Assembly (NCBI RefSeq): GCF_033115175.1
Contig: NC_084838.1
Location: 42,883,468-42,947,467 of the forward strand
Direction of reading: 5' to 3'
DNA length: 64,000 nucleotides
Source of the DNA: Lepus europaeus
Taxonomy: Eukaryota; Chordata; Mammalia; Lagomorpha; Leporidae
Shown: positions 11,392-23,469 of the stretch, in pieces
Layout of the letters: each line of letters starts with the position of its first letter
Position numbering within the stretch: position 1 is the stretch's first letter
Program-made: the position numbers and the translations under genes
The notes under the pieces: generated by a model
Databases searched by the model: none
Seen by the model: the letters and a program-made list of their open reading frames with translations, nothing else
Told to the model about the DNA's origin: nothing

Positions 11392-14040
11392 AAGAGGGTG
11401 AGGATAGTAACCAATGATCCTAAGAGTGGCATTTACCAGGTCTGAACAATTATACAGCATTAAGTGGGGAAGAGGACCATCAGTACACACAGGCTGGGAG
11501 TAGAGCCATTGGAGGTAGAGTAGAGGTTATGATTACAAAGGAATGAGGCCCAAGTACGCTAGACAGGGTCAAGAACAAAGGACAGAGTCATTATTAGAGG
11601 AGCTAAGAAAGGTGCTGTCTAAGAAACAAATTAAGTTTTCTGATTGAGAGGCAAATAGAACCTGATAGAAGGGGCTTGATAATAACCTGGTGGACTTTAG
11701 GCCTTGTAAGTTAAGAGGCCCAGACCTATCTATCTCTTCACATGGGGTATATCCTAAGGGAGGTGTGAACCTCCTAGGGGAAGGCACTCTGTTGACTTTC
11801 ATTACTTGGCTGGCCTGGGAGGAGAGCTGGCCAGGTAAAGGCAGGGGGCATCTCTAACAAGAAATTTACAGTTCTGCCTGCAATGTTGCTGACCCTACTT
11901 GGCCATCCCCTCAACTGCAGTGGTCACTTTGGAAGTTGGGCTGAGAGAAGGGCTTTTCAGCTTAGAGCCAATAAGATCTGTGGGTCTGACCTGGGCATCC
12001 TTTGACTCCAGGGCAGGTCCATTTCCAGTGATCCAACGCTTGGCAGAGCTGCCAGGGCTCTTCACAAGTTGACTTCTGCTGAAGCCCAGGCTTACCATAT
12101 TGAAAGCCACTGCAGTGGACTGGCCTGTTGGGTCTCCTTGAGGGCAGATCACTGTGCAGATCAGCCATTAATAGGCCTGCCACCCATTGCTTCTGATGCC
12201 GAGCTTTCTTTTCCTCCTGGTTTGTGTTAAAGCAGACCAGAGGATGCAAGTCAAGGGAGTGCCCAAGTCCCATCTCTAATCTTCGGTGGCCTGAACTACA
12301 AGTCTATAGTCACAGGCATGTTCTGTAGTAGTTTTTCTAAGGTAGACAATGCCCATGAGGAAAATTATATTCTCACTTAAAAACTTTCTTTCCCTTTGGT
12401 CTGAAAGGGAGGTTTTTTCCTACTTACTGTTTACTTCGCTGATGGCGAAGTGAATCTAGCTATGAGATTATTATTTAAGTTCTTATTTTGGCTATGCTAT
12501 TGCAGAAAAATATTAGCCATCTCTTTTATAAGGTCTAAAGATTAAATTGTGCATCCTACAGATTCCTTCATAATAGAATTAGTTTTCTACCTTGAAGAGA
12601 ATAGAGAAATGAAAGAAGAAGTTGGGCTTAGAATAGAGAAATGAGGGAGCAAGTCCTAGATCGCTTGCTGACAATAGCAATATCACATGAATACTTAGCA
12701 AACCGTTTCAACCATTAGATAACAACTTAAGAAAACATTTACCAGAAGGTCCAATGCCTTCTATAAATTTTAAGAATCATGTATTTGAAAACACCTCTTA
12801 AATATCTAACATGGTGTAGTTTTTTTAACCAGTAAACTTAAGCACAACCATATAAAATGTTTTTAGTTTCTTTCTACCAACAAGTATAAAACATATGATA
12901 CACTTATTCAGGTCACACGAATTAAAAATATCTTTGATTAATTTTAGCAGCTTAAATTTATGGACAATCTTATCTATAAGCCATTTAAAATAAAACTCTT
13001 AATAAAATTTTTCCATGTGGACATACAATATGTGCACGCATATAACATAGCATAATAGACCAATATAGCAATTTTAATATTAGCTTTTAAAATTTTTAAC
13101 TCTTTTTGTAGACTGCCAATTGATTTGAATTGCTTTTTGTTTTTAGTAACCTCAGTTAACCATACTTTCTCTCAGTTGGTACTGTTAATAGATTAATGGC
13201 TTCATGTGTTTACAGAGCCATCCCAAAGTACTAAATACAATAAAGTGGCTGGAAAAAGTCCATAGGAACCTATAGGAGGACAGCTAAACACAGAACCAAC
13301 AACGCTTTAGTTTTATGAGCAGCAAATCATATATAACTGTGGATGACAAAATACTTTAAGTTGCCATGTTTAAAATTATAAACTCATCAACCAACAAGAG
13401 GTACTTACTTACTTCACAGTATTTTTGAAAGCACTTGTAGGATTTTACAAGTATTTAACCCCTTTAGGCCTCTGGGGCTTTCTCATTAAGATAACTATCA
13501 TGTCTAGTAACACAAGATCATTAGACTTTTTAATTCTCAAACATTTGTATTAATAGCATTTTCCATTATAGAAACTTAAAATTTAGAACCACGTCACATC
13601 TTGACAGTCCTTCTAATATAATCCAAATAGCCTGATTAGTTGGTGTCTCTATAAGATGAGAGACATAGGTCCTTCGATTTTTTCAGTTGGGCCCAAACTG
13701 GAAAAACCAAAGTCCAAGATTTACTGGAAAGTTTAGAGTCCAGATTGTTAGGAATTTTGATTTTTTGAATGCCTGTCAAGAATTCCAAGAAGGCTCAAAA
13801 TCCAAAATATCTGGTTGAAATAAGATTCCTTAAAATCATGACATAACATAGACCAAATTTGATCATTGTTAGAAGGTGATTATTCAAATCTTTGAAAATA
13901 AGCACATATTTAAATAACCCATAGCTCTTAATAAAAATTCAGCTGTTTTTGAACAATTAGAATGTAACAGACATCAAGAGAACATAATAGATAACTTTAA
14001 CACATTGTTTTAACAGAGCATCAGAGTTTAATTCTATGTC
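11392..14040 (-). other. Non-L1 middle segment of the chimeric element
   Basis: About 2.6 kb with no similarity to L1 ORF2. The part at about 11570-12300 is GC-balanced and resembles decayed retroviral gag-pro sequence (separate entry). The part at about 12300-14000 is AT-rich, without long ORFs and without a recognised relative. A 16-bp inverted pair, CTTCGCTGATGGCGAAG at 12435-12451, is a small perfect-stem palindrome in it. Origin is unresolved. Confidence 0.55.
11840..12273 (-). pseudogene. Decayed retroviral gag (nucleocapsid)/protease-like segment
   Basis: A 103-codon frame (12273 to 11962) ends with the spacing C-x4-H-x4-C at residues 77-87 (12013-12045) in the context LCQALDHWKWTCPG. 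This looks like a retroviral zinc knuckle whose first cysteine is replaced, with a second, more decayed knuckle-like stretch at residues about 57-70. Further downstream, at about 11847-11893 in another frame, a stretch resembles the start of a retroviral protease but lacks the catalytic triad. I infer a class I-like endogenous retrovirus source. No capsid homology was seen and the frames are broken, so this is a tentative call. Confidence 0.45.
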
Positions 14041-14089
14041 AAAGAGAAATTGAGCTTCCTGTGATTTTTTGCTGTGAGGTTTCCTTCCT

Positions 14090-15125
14090 TTACCTTCTTT
14101 CATATTGAGGACCATGTTTCTGTGTTTCTGTGTGTAACACATTTTTAAGCATCTTTTGCAGGGCAGGACGAGTGGCAATAAATTCTTTCAATTTCTGTTT
14201 GCTATGAAAAGTCTTTCTTTCACCTTCATTCACAAATGAGAGCTTTGCAGGATATAATATTCTGGGCTGGCAGTTTTTCTCTCTTAGTACCTGGGCTATG
14301 TCTCGCCATTCCCTTCTAGCTTGTAGGGTTTCTGATGAGAAGTCTGCTGTGAGTCTAATTGGAGATCCTCTGAGAGTAATCTGACGTTTCTCTCTTGCAC
14401 ATTTTAGAATCTTTTCTTTATGTTTCACTGTGGTGAGTTTGATTACAACGTGTCGTGATGAGGATCTCTTTTGGTCATGTTTATTAGGGGTTCTATAAGC
14501 TTCCTATACTAAAATGCCTCTGTCCTTCTCCAAACCTGGGAAATTTTCTGCTAGTATCTCACTGAAAATGCCTTCTAATCCTTTCTCCCTCTCCTTGCCT
14601 TCAGAAACTCCTAGAATCTGAATGTTAGGTTTTTTAATAGTATCCTGTAGATTCCCGACAATATTTTAGATTTCTAATTTCCTCTTCTTTTCTTTGGTTT
14701 GCCTGTTTCCTTTCCTGTTCTCTGTCTTCTAAGTCTGATATTCTCTCTTCTACTTCACCCATTCTGTTTTTAAGGCTCTCTAATGTGTTTGTCATTTGAT
14801 CTATTGAATTCTTCATTTCATTATGATTTCTCGTCACTATCACAGATTCTTGTTCTATTAGTTATTTCATTTCATTTTGATTCCTCCTTAATATTTCATT
14901 TTCACGAGAGAGATTTTCTATCTTGTCCATGAAGGATTTCTGTAGTTCAAGAATTTGTTTTTGAGAACTTCTTAATGTTCTTATCAATTTTTTGAGTTCA
15001 GCTTCTTGCATTTCTTCTATCTCATCATCATCATAATCTTGCATTGGGGTGTCTTTTGCATTTGGGGGCATCATAGTGTCTTCCTTGTTCTTGTTAGCTT
15101 GGTTTTTGCGTTTGTTGTTTGGCAT
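14090..15125 (-). pseudogene. LINE-1 ORF1 (ORF1p), lightly damaged
   Basis: L1 ORF1p is the RNA-binding trimeric chaperone of the L1 ribonucleoprotein. The likely start is the ATG at 15123-15125 (MPNNKRKNQANKNKED). A basic N-terminus is followed by a coiled-coil-like stretch (about 15010-14680) and the RNA-binding and C-terminal region (GSPIRLTADFSSETLQARRE, 14428-14090). Length about 345 codons is usual for ORF1p. Lesions are an in-frame stop at 14862-14864, a frameshift at about 14650-14670 and a stop at 14504-14506. The damage is mild, so the element is not ancient. No ORF2 follows. Confidence 0.9.
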
Positions 15126-16036
15126 GTTGGAGATATTTGGTTTCTTCACTGTGGTGTTTTTTCTTGTTATACTATGGCTCCACGTTAAGTGGAGAGTCTA
15201 CTTTTGATGGAGCCTTAGAGGCTTGAGATGAGTGTGGCCTGAGAGCTCTGTTTGGTTCCTCAGGGTTGAGGGTGTGTTTCAAAGGTGACTCTCCCAGGTT
15301 AGGTGTGGTAAATCTCTCTTTCTTTCATTTTTTTTTATTCAAAAGGAAAGTAATTCTGCACAGCTGAATGGAATTGGAGGTAGTTAGCAGGTGAATGATA
15401 TACCCACAGGAGCCAGAGATTGGAAGCTCTTTCCCAAGGACCACACAGGGAATCTCTGCTGCCCTCAGTGTGGGCTCCAATTCTCCTACAGTCTCCCACT
15501 GGGTTGCCAAGTTAGACCCTAATCTCCTGTTATTTCACCACCCCAGAGTCATGTTTTTCTGCTAGGATCAGGGCCGGTGCAGACCTGAGTTCGCCCTGCT
15601 TATGACGTATGTCCAAAATGGTGCCTGCTCTTTGTCTTTGAGAGGTGAGTGGAGAGAGAGAAACTTGTGTCTGTATCTGTCACTTTTTTTTTTCTCTCTC
15701 TCTCTTCTAGTTAGCCTGGTGAAATTTTTCCCACAGGGTTTCAAGCCTCGTTCCCTCTAGTCTCCTCTTTCCACTTGCCCGCCGGTGTCTCAGGCTATTG
15801 AGGTTTGGCTCACCTCGCGTTCCAGCGCTGGTGTGTTGAGTCTGCCGCTGGTGTCCCGAACTTGGGCTCCCACGCTCTCCACACAGGTCCACTGTGAATC
15901 ACTATTCCAGAAGAGTTTCCTCTGCTGTTTCTTCCCCTACTCTTCCTTGAACCTGCAGTATCTCCACTTTTATTACACTGTCTCTTCATGGACTATCAGT
16001 ATGCTCCCTTCCTATTCCGCCATCTTGCCGCTCCCT
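15126..16036 (-). promoter_or_regulatory. LINE-1 5' UTR (internal promoter region)
   Basis: About 910 bp upstream of ORF1, richer in GC and CpG than its surroundings, and beginning with the canonical L1 5' terminus. A purine-rich run lies near 15680-15705. L1 5' UTRs carry an internal RNA polymerase II promoter; activity of this copy is unknown. Confidence 0.8.
16019..16027 (-). promoter_or_regulatory. YY1-type site at the L1 5' end
   Basis: Minus strand reads CAAGATGGC within the first 20 bases of the element. A site of this type sets the transcription start in many mammalian L1s. Here this is inference from position and sequence. Confidence 0.6.
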
Positions 16037-19000
16037 AGTTTAGTATATATTAAGTAAAGATTTCAACAGTTTGCACCCACATAGAAACACAAAGTGAAAA
16101 ATACTGTTTGAGTACTAGTTATGGCATTAAATCACAATATACAGCACATTAAGGACAGAGATCCTACATGAGGAGTAAGTGCACAGTGACTCCTGTTGTT
16201 GACTTAACAGTTTGACACTCCTGTTTATGCCATCAGTAATCACCCTAGGCTCTTGTCATGAGTTGCCAAGGCTATGGAAGCCTTTTGAGTTCGCTGACTC
16301 CAATCTTATTTAGACAAGGTCATAGTCAAAGTGGAAGTTCTCCCCTCCCTTCAGAGAAAGGTACCTCCTTCTTTGAGGACCTGTTCTTTCCACTGGGATT
16401 TCCCTCACGGAGATCTTTAATTTGTCATTTTTTTTTGCCAGAGTGTCTTGGCTTTCCATGCCTAAAATACTCTCATGGGCTTTTCAGCTGGATCTGAATG
16501 CCTTAAGGGCTGATTCTGAGGCCAGAGTGCTGTTTAGGACGTCTGCCATTCTATGAGTCTGCTGTGTATCTCGCTTCCCATGTTGGATAATTCTCTCCCT
16601 TTTTAATTCTATCAGTTGGTATTAGCAGACTCTAGTCTTGTTTATGTGATCCCTTTGATATTTAGTCCTATCATTATGATCAATTGTGAACAGAAATTGA
16701 TCACTTGGACTAGTGAGATGGCATTGGCACATGCCACCTTTATGGGATTGTATTGGAATCCCCTGTTATGTTTCTAACTCTACCATTTGGGGCAAGTCAG
16801 CTTGATCATGTCCCAAATTGGACATCTCTTCCCTCTCTTATTTCCACTCTTATATTTAACAGGGATCACTTTTCAGTTAAGTTTCAACACTTAAGAATAA
16901 GTGTGTATTAATTACAGCATTAAACCAATAGTATTAAGTAGAACAGACAAAAAAAATACTAAGAGGGATAAAGTGTTTAGTTGTTCATCAACAGTCTGGG
17001 CAAGGGCTGATCAATTCACTGTTCATAATAGTGTCCATTTCACTTTAACAGGTTTCCTTTTTGGTGCTCAGTTAGTTGTCACTGATCAGGGAGAACATAT
17101 GACATTTGTCCCTTTGGGACTGGCTTATTTCACTCAGCATAATGTTTTCCAGATTCCTCCATTTTTTTTGCAAATGACCGATTTCATTGTTTTATTTTGA
17201 CTGCTGTATAGTATTCTGTAGAGTACATATCCCATAAATTCTTTATCCAGTCTACTGTTGATGGGCATTTAGGTTGATTCCAGGTCTTAGCTACTGTGAA
17301 TTGAGCTGCAATAAACATTAAGGTGCAGACTGCTTTTTTGTTTGCCAATTTAATTTCCTTTGGATAAATTCCAAGGAGTGGGATGGCTGGGTTGAATGGT
17401 AGGGTTATATTGAGGTTTCTGAGGAATCTCCAGACTGACTTCCATAGTGGCTTAACCAATTTGCATTCCTACCAACAGTGGGTTAGTGTCCCTTTTTCCC
17501 CACATCCTCACCAGCATCCATTGTTGGTGGATTTCTGAATGTGAGCCATTCTCACTGGGGTGAGGTGAAACCTCATTGTGGTTTTGATTTGCATTTCCCT
17601 GATGGCTCATGATCTTGAAGATTTTTTCATGTGTCTGTTAGCCATTTGGATTTCCTCTTTTGAAAAATGTCTATTGAGGTCCTTGGCCCATCAACACATC
17701 CAAATGTGTTGTTTGGAGTTTCTTGATCTCTTTGTAGATTCTGGTTATTAATCCTTTATCTGTAGCATAGTTTGCATATATTTTTTCCCATTCTGTCGGT
17801 TGCCTCTTCACTCTCCTGGCTGTTAATTTTGTAGTACAGAAACTTCTCAATTTTATGCAATCCCAAATGTTAATTTTGGCTTTGACTGTCTGTGCCTCCA
17901 GGGTCTTTTCCAGGAAGTCTTTACCTGTGCCAATATCTTGCAGGGTTTCTCCAATGTTCTCTAATAATTTGATGGTATGGGGTCGTAGATTTATGTCTTT
18001 AATCCATGTTGAGTGGATTTTTGTGTAAGGTGTAAGGTAGGGGTCTTGCTTCATGCTTCTGCACATGGAAATCCTGTTTTCCCAGCACCATTTATTGAAT
18101 AGACTGTCCTTGCTCCAGGGATTGGTTTTAGATCCTTGATCAAATATAAGTTGGCTGTAGATGTTTGGATTGATTTCTGGTGTTTCTATTCTGTTCCATT
18201 GGTCTATCCTTCTGTTTCTGTACCAGTACCATGCTGTTTTGATTACAGCTGCCCTGTAGTATGTCCTGAAATCTGGTATTGTGATGCCTCCGGCTTTGTT
18301 TTCATTGTACAAAATTGCTTTTGCTATTCGAGGTCTCTTGTGTCTCCATATGAATTTCAGTATCATTTTTTCTAGATCTGAGAAGAATGTCTTCAGTATC
18401 TTGATTGGTAATGCATTGAATGTATAAATTGCTTTAGGGAGAATAGACATTTTGATGATGTTGATTCTTCCAATCCATGAGCATGGAAGATTTCTCCATT
18501 TTTTTGGTCTCCTCTTCTATTTCTTTCTTTAAGGTTTTGTAATTCTCATTGTAGAGATCTCTGCCATCCTTGGTTAAGTTTATTCCAAGGTATTTGATTT
18601 ATTGTGTAGCTATTGTGAATGAGATTGAGCTTAGAAGTTCTTCCTCAGCTGTGGCATTGCCTATGTATACAAAGGCTTTTGATTTTTGTGCATTGATTTT
18701 ATATCCTGCTACTTTGCCAGATTCTTCTATGAGTTCCAATAGCCTCTTAGTAGAGTTATTTGGATCCCCTAAATAAAGAATCATATCATCTGCAAAGAGG
18801 GATAGCTTGACTTCTTCCTTCCCAATTTGTATCCCTTTAATTTCTTTTTCTTGTCTGATGGCTCTGGCTAAGACTTCCATAACTATCTTGAATAGCAGTG
18901 GTAAGAGTGGGCATCCCTGTTGGGTACCAGATCTCAGTGGAAATGCTTCCAACTTTTCCCCATTCAATAGGATGTTGGCCGTGGGTTTTTCATAAATTGC

Positions 19001-19518
19001 TTTGATTGTATTGAGGAATGTTCCTTCCATACCCAGTTTGCTTAGAGTTTTCATCATGAAAGGGTGTTGTATTTTATCAAATGCTTTCTCTGTGTCTATT
19101 GAGATAATCATATGGATTTTCTTCTGCAGTCTTTTAATGTGGTGTATCACATTGATTGATTTGCAAACATTGAACCATCCCTGCATACCAGGGATAAATC
19201 CCACTTGGTCTCGGTGGATGATTTTTCTGATGTGTTGTTGTATTCTATTGGCGAGAATTTTATTGAGGATTTTTGCATCTATGTTCATCAGGGATATTGG
19301 TCTGTAATTTTGTTTCAATGCTGCATCTTTCTCTGGCTTAGGAATTAAGGTGATGCTGGCTTCATAGAAAGAATTTGGGAGGATTCCATCTTTTTCAATT
19401 GTTCTGAATAGTTTGAAAAGAAAAGGAGTTAGTTCTTCTTTAAATGTCTGGTAGAATTCAACAGTGAATCCATCTGGTCCTGGGCTTTTCTTTGTTGGGA
19501 GGGCCTTTATTACTGTTT
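16037..19518 (-). mobile_element. LINE-1, 5'-truncated, part 2 of the host L1
   Basis: Continues the 3' UTR broken at 10925, beginning with the right copy of the 15-bp TSD (16037-16051). The 3' UTR runs to about 17180 and ORF2 remains run from there to 19518, where L1 similarity stops at TTTATTACTGTTTAAATT. Together with 10739-10925 it forms a roughly 3.7-kb 5'-truncated L1. Confidence 0.92.
17184..19518 (-). pseudogene. LINE-1 ORF2 C-terminal two thirds, broken
   Basis: Reverse transcriptase and C-terminal parts of ORF2. The frame 19318-18599 includes the RT core with an intact catalytic FADD box at 18785-18796 ([13 protein letters not shown]). 18450-17671 continues the thumb/C-terminal region ([20 protein letters not shown]), and 17459-17184 is the C-terminus. 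Frameshifts separate the three pieces, and the endonuclease domain is missing through 5' truncation. The usual stop after AKT, seen in the copies at 58485 and 63604, is lost here, so the last frame runs on. Confidence 0.92.
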
Positions 19519-19639
19519 AAATTTCATATAATTTTAAATAGCATACAAAATAATAAAGAAAAACTTGCATCAAATAAAATTTCAAAGTAGATATAGATTA
19601 AAAACTTGTCTGAGACAATTCACCAAATATAGAAGAGTA

Positions 19640-20046
19640 GATCAGAGAGGTGCTTGAATGTTCAGTCCCAAATTCATACTGAAGTATACTTACTATTGTG
19701 TCAGTGTTGAGAGGTGGTCATTTAAGAGGTAATTTGGTCATAAGAACTCTGCCCTCATGAACAGATTTTTACTGTTATTCCAGGGAAGCGTTGGGTGAGT
19801 TATCCAAGCAGTGGATTCCTAGAGAAAAGTATGAATTTGGCTGACTTTCTGTCTCGTTCTCAAGTGCTCACTTCCTCTTCTGTCATATTATGATCCCACA
19901 CAAAGGCGTTCACAGATGCCTGCACCATGTTCTTTGAATCCCCAGCCTCCAGACTGTGAACCAAATCAACTTCTACTGATTATAGTTTACCCAGGCTGCA
20001 ACATACTGTTTGTTATAGCAGCAGAAAGCAGACATAGACAGGAGGT
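19640..20046 (+). mobile_element. MaLR-type LTR relic (MST/MLT-like)
   Basis: The block order matches plus-strand MaLR LTRs: AAATTCATACTGAAG, GAGAGGTGGTCATTTAAGAG, CCCAGCCTCCAGACTGTG and TTGTTATAGCAGCAGAAAG near the 3' end. The family assignment is by eye. Confidence 0.65.
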
Positions 20047-20177
20047 AAAACTTACCAGAGAGGTCATACTTCAACTGCCAAAGAGCATCAAATATATCCA
20101 ACATTAAGAGTTAGGAAGACAAAATAAGAGCAAAAGGAAAACAAAAAATAATCTAGCATATATTAAAAGAAAATTTT

Positions 20178-20494
20178 TAAAAAATTTTATTTGACAGGTA
20201 GGGTTATAGACAGTGAGAGAGACAGAGAGAAAGGTCTTCCTTCCATTGGTTCACTCCCCAAATGGCCGCTACGGCTGGCACTGTGCCTATTTCTGAAGCC
20301 AGGAACCAGGTGTTTCTTTCTTGTCTCCCATCCGGGTGCAGGTCCGAAGCACTTGGGCCATCCTCCACTGCCTTCCCGGGCCACAGCAGAGAGCTGGACT
20401 GGAAGAGGAGCAGCCTGGACTAGAACCCAGCGCCCATATGGGATGCCAGTGCCGCAGGCAGAGGATTAACCAAGTAAGCCACAGTGCCGGCCCC
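20178..20494 (-). repeat. CSINE
   Basis: Reversed copy with ATTTGACAGGTAGGGTTATA at the tail border and a head ending in CCACAGTGCCGGCCCC. ORFs here are SINE translations. Confidence 0.93.
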
Positions 20495-20592
20495 TAAAAG
20501 AGAAATTTTATGATATGAAGATAAAATTTGCAAACTCAAAATGACTTACAATGGTCATAATAAAATTAAAGAAACAAGGTCAACACATAAAT

Positions 20593-20627
<35 letters not shown>

Positions 20628-22074
20628 CTGCAAAATAATAATTATAGCAGTAATAATATTTTATTTTAAAACCTTAAGTTTATGAACATTGAGGATCATT
20701 GAGCCCTTGTTCCCTCCCTCCAGTACCATTGAAGAAGAGTTTTATTACAAACAGGTTTATTACAAAGAAGAAATACCAGGCCATTCTCAGTTCACATCAT
20801 TGAAAATTAAAAGGGAGTCACACTATCTATGGAAGTGTGAGGAAAAACAGGTTTTGTGGCCAGAAAATGCTTTACCTATCCAATTGTCATTTATATTGAA
20901 GCAATGACAATGTAATCACACATAGGCAATTGTGTATTTCATACAGAAATGATTAAATGTTACATCAATGGAATGGTATGATTACATCAATGGCAATGGA
21001 ATGATCAGTCAAAATCAGTTCTCAATAGCAAGAACTCATCAATACAAAAGAATATCAGTGAGTTGTACTTCAGTGCCAAAGGTAATCTGGATTGAAATAT
21101 AATTACAACTAAGAATGCAAATGACCAAAGCAATTCTTCAGTAAAGGGATACTAATATAATAGTCATTATTGAAAATAGGATGGGTTAAAAGACTACATA
21201 TCTAATAAATAAATAGAAGAAACAAAAAAGATGTGAGAAAGTATAACTCCAAGAATCCAATTAACATGAGTAAATTTACTAATTTACTTTGTTAGTTATT
21301 AGAAAATATTAGTCTAGTATTTAATATGATAATTATATTAAATAATACCATTACTTAATTTAATACCATTATTGATATATTTATTATTAATAAATTGATA
21401 TTTGATATTAGTGTAGCATGATAAAATAAATGAAGCTTTAAAAATTAGCTCAGAAAGATAAAATGTAAAATTATCCCCACAATACCTTGGACATATGATA
21501 CATATAGTCCTTAGAAAGAGTACATTACATAAAATTTCCTAAAAGACCTAACAATGTGGTATTATATTTGCATTCAGTCTTTATCCTCATAATAGTAATT
21601 CACAGTAAAGTTACCAATATGAGTCCCAATCAAAATCTCAATTGTGTACTCAACAAAGAAGCAATCAGGAAGTACAGAAAAATAAATGTAATGGGAAATT
21701 TTATGCTAGTGTTGTTTATTAGAGTGAAAAATTATAAATATTCTAATATTCATGTTTAAAGTATTAATTAAACAAAATATGATGTAGACCTACACTGCAT
21801 TATAAAGAAGATGAAGAGCCATGTTTCTTAAGAAAGAGAGGCCACATATGTACCACTTAATGGAAAATATTTAAAAATGGCCTGTGTGCTATGAGCTTAC
21901 TGATGTCGACAACACAGGTTTAAAAGCATTTCTAGTGGCAAGGTCCAGATAGAGAAAATTCTGAGAAACTTTTATCTTGTACTACTTATCTTTCTTTATT
22001 ATACAATTTTTCTAAAAATATATGTTTGCTTTGTAAAATAAAAATACAGATTTATGAATACATATTATTATTAT
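20495..22074. other. AT-rich DNA with a CA/TA microsatellite
   Basis: Strongly AT-rich. An (AC)n(TA)n microsatellite lies at 20592-20628. Parts of 21600-21960 vaguely recall old L1 3' sequence, but not well enough to call. Confidence 0.45.
20592..20628 (+). repeat. (AC)n(AT)n microsatellite
   Basis: About a dozen AC units followed by about six AT units; a likely length-variable site. Confidence 0.9.
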
Positions 22075-22384
22075 TTTTAAATATTTATTTATTTATTTTG
22101 AAAGTCGCTGTTACAGAGGAAGAGAGAGAGAGAGAGAGAGATCTTCCATCTGCTGGTTCACCCCCTAGATGGTCACTATGGCCCATGCTGGGCCAAGCCC
22201 AAGTCAGGAGTTTCATCTGGGTCCCCCATGTGAGTGGCAGAGGCCCAAGGATTTGCTTGATCTTCCACTGATTTTTCCAGGCTATTAGCAGGGAGCTGGA
22301 TTGGAGGTGGAGCAGCCAATACACAAACTAGTGCCCATATGGGATGCTAGTGTTGCAGGTGGCAGCTATGCCACAATGCCAGCC
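22075..22384 (-). repeat. CSINE
   Basis: Tail AATATTTATTTATTTATTTTG, GA run at about 22123-22141, body with GGCCAAGCCCAAGTCAGGAG, and a shortened head ending in GCTATGCCACAATGCCAGCC. Confidence 0.9.
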
Positions 22385-23469
22385 TCATAAGTAAATATTA
22401 TTAGAAAGCACACAAAAGTATGTAATAATAGCAGGCTAAGGTATGTGGTGGACAAAGAGTTGATATTCTATATTAGGAATTGTTACAAAGCATTCAAAGA
22501 AAACAAACTATTTAATAAAAATTTCACCATAAAATTGGAAATCAAAACAGGAATAGTTGATAAAAAGCTCTTAGTAAGGAGATAAATATGTGAAATATTT
22601 CCTTGACAATAAATCTGGCAAATAGTCTGCCCTGAATATTTCAAGTCAAGAATGTATTAGTGAAGCATCCACTGGTAGATTTTTAAAATCCAAGTTAGGT
22701 ACACAAAGTTTTGTCATTTTAATATTTTAAGGAGACAAAAAAGTTTACATGTTAATATCCAGTGGTAGTAGAAGTACAAAAAATATTGACATTCTTATAC
22801 TCCACTGTTAAGAATATAAACTCTTAAAATATTTATAAAGGTAAGTTTTCCCTCATTTATGAGACTCTACTATTCTGTGAATCACAAATTCCATTTATTT
22901 CATACAGAAGTGTGTGAAAGCATTCCCCAGAAGAAGATTCATACTAGATTTAAGTGAGAGACAACTTAAATTTCAAACAGATTATTTAAACTCTGGTACA
23001 GCTGGAGTTTTAGGATGACGTTTAGATATTGAAAAGTCTTCACAAAGGAATATTAAGTGAAATATTTAAATTAGGACAACAAGATCTCAATTACATTTCA
23101 TTTTCACACATTTTATGTATTCATAGACTTCTGAAAGGGTAAATAATTCCATGTTATCTGTGTTTATACCAGAATCAAGGGATTACTGTTCACTATATGC
23201 TCATAGGAAACATTTTTTTACTTTGGTAATGAAAAGAGATGCTTCTATAAATGTTATAAATATATAATAAAAGTAAGGATGGTGAGGTGAAAAGAATTTC
23301 AATGCATGTTTGTTTTTATTCTCTCAGGATTGCCTGAGGCTCTGCTGGGGTATAGATGCATTATGTTTTACACCCCAGTGGTAATAGGTTTACATACAAA
23401 ATGATTCTTCAAATGACATTTAGAGGTCATTATTCTAATTGCCACACTGTCTTTGGAAAAACTTGACAT
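22385..23469. other. AT-rich single-copy DNA
   Basis: No gene or confident repeat; some stretches could be very old L1 3' remains. Confidence 0.4.

Larger units (their letters stand above)
10926..16036 (-). mobile_element. Chimeric non-autonomous L1-derived element (half-L1-like), 5.1 kb
   Basis: Read on the minus strand, it starts at 16036 with GGGAGCGGCAAGATGGCGG, a canonical L1 5' end. Then come a GC-richer 5' UTR (to 15126), an ORF1 (15125 to about 14090), a middle segment not resembling L1 (about 14040-11392), an L1 3' UTR (11391-10940) and an A-rich tail. No endonuclease or reverse transcriptase sequence is present. A 15-bp TSD brackets the whole, so one L1-mediated insertion explains it most simply. 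Known half-L1 (HAL1) elements also keep only ORF1. Alternative: a full L1 inserted first and later lost ORF2 through an internal replacement. Confidence 0.75.
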
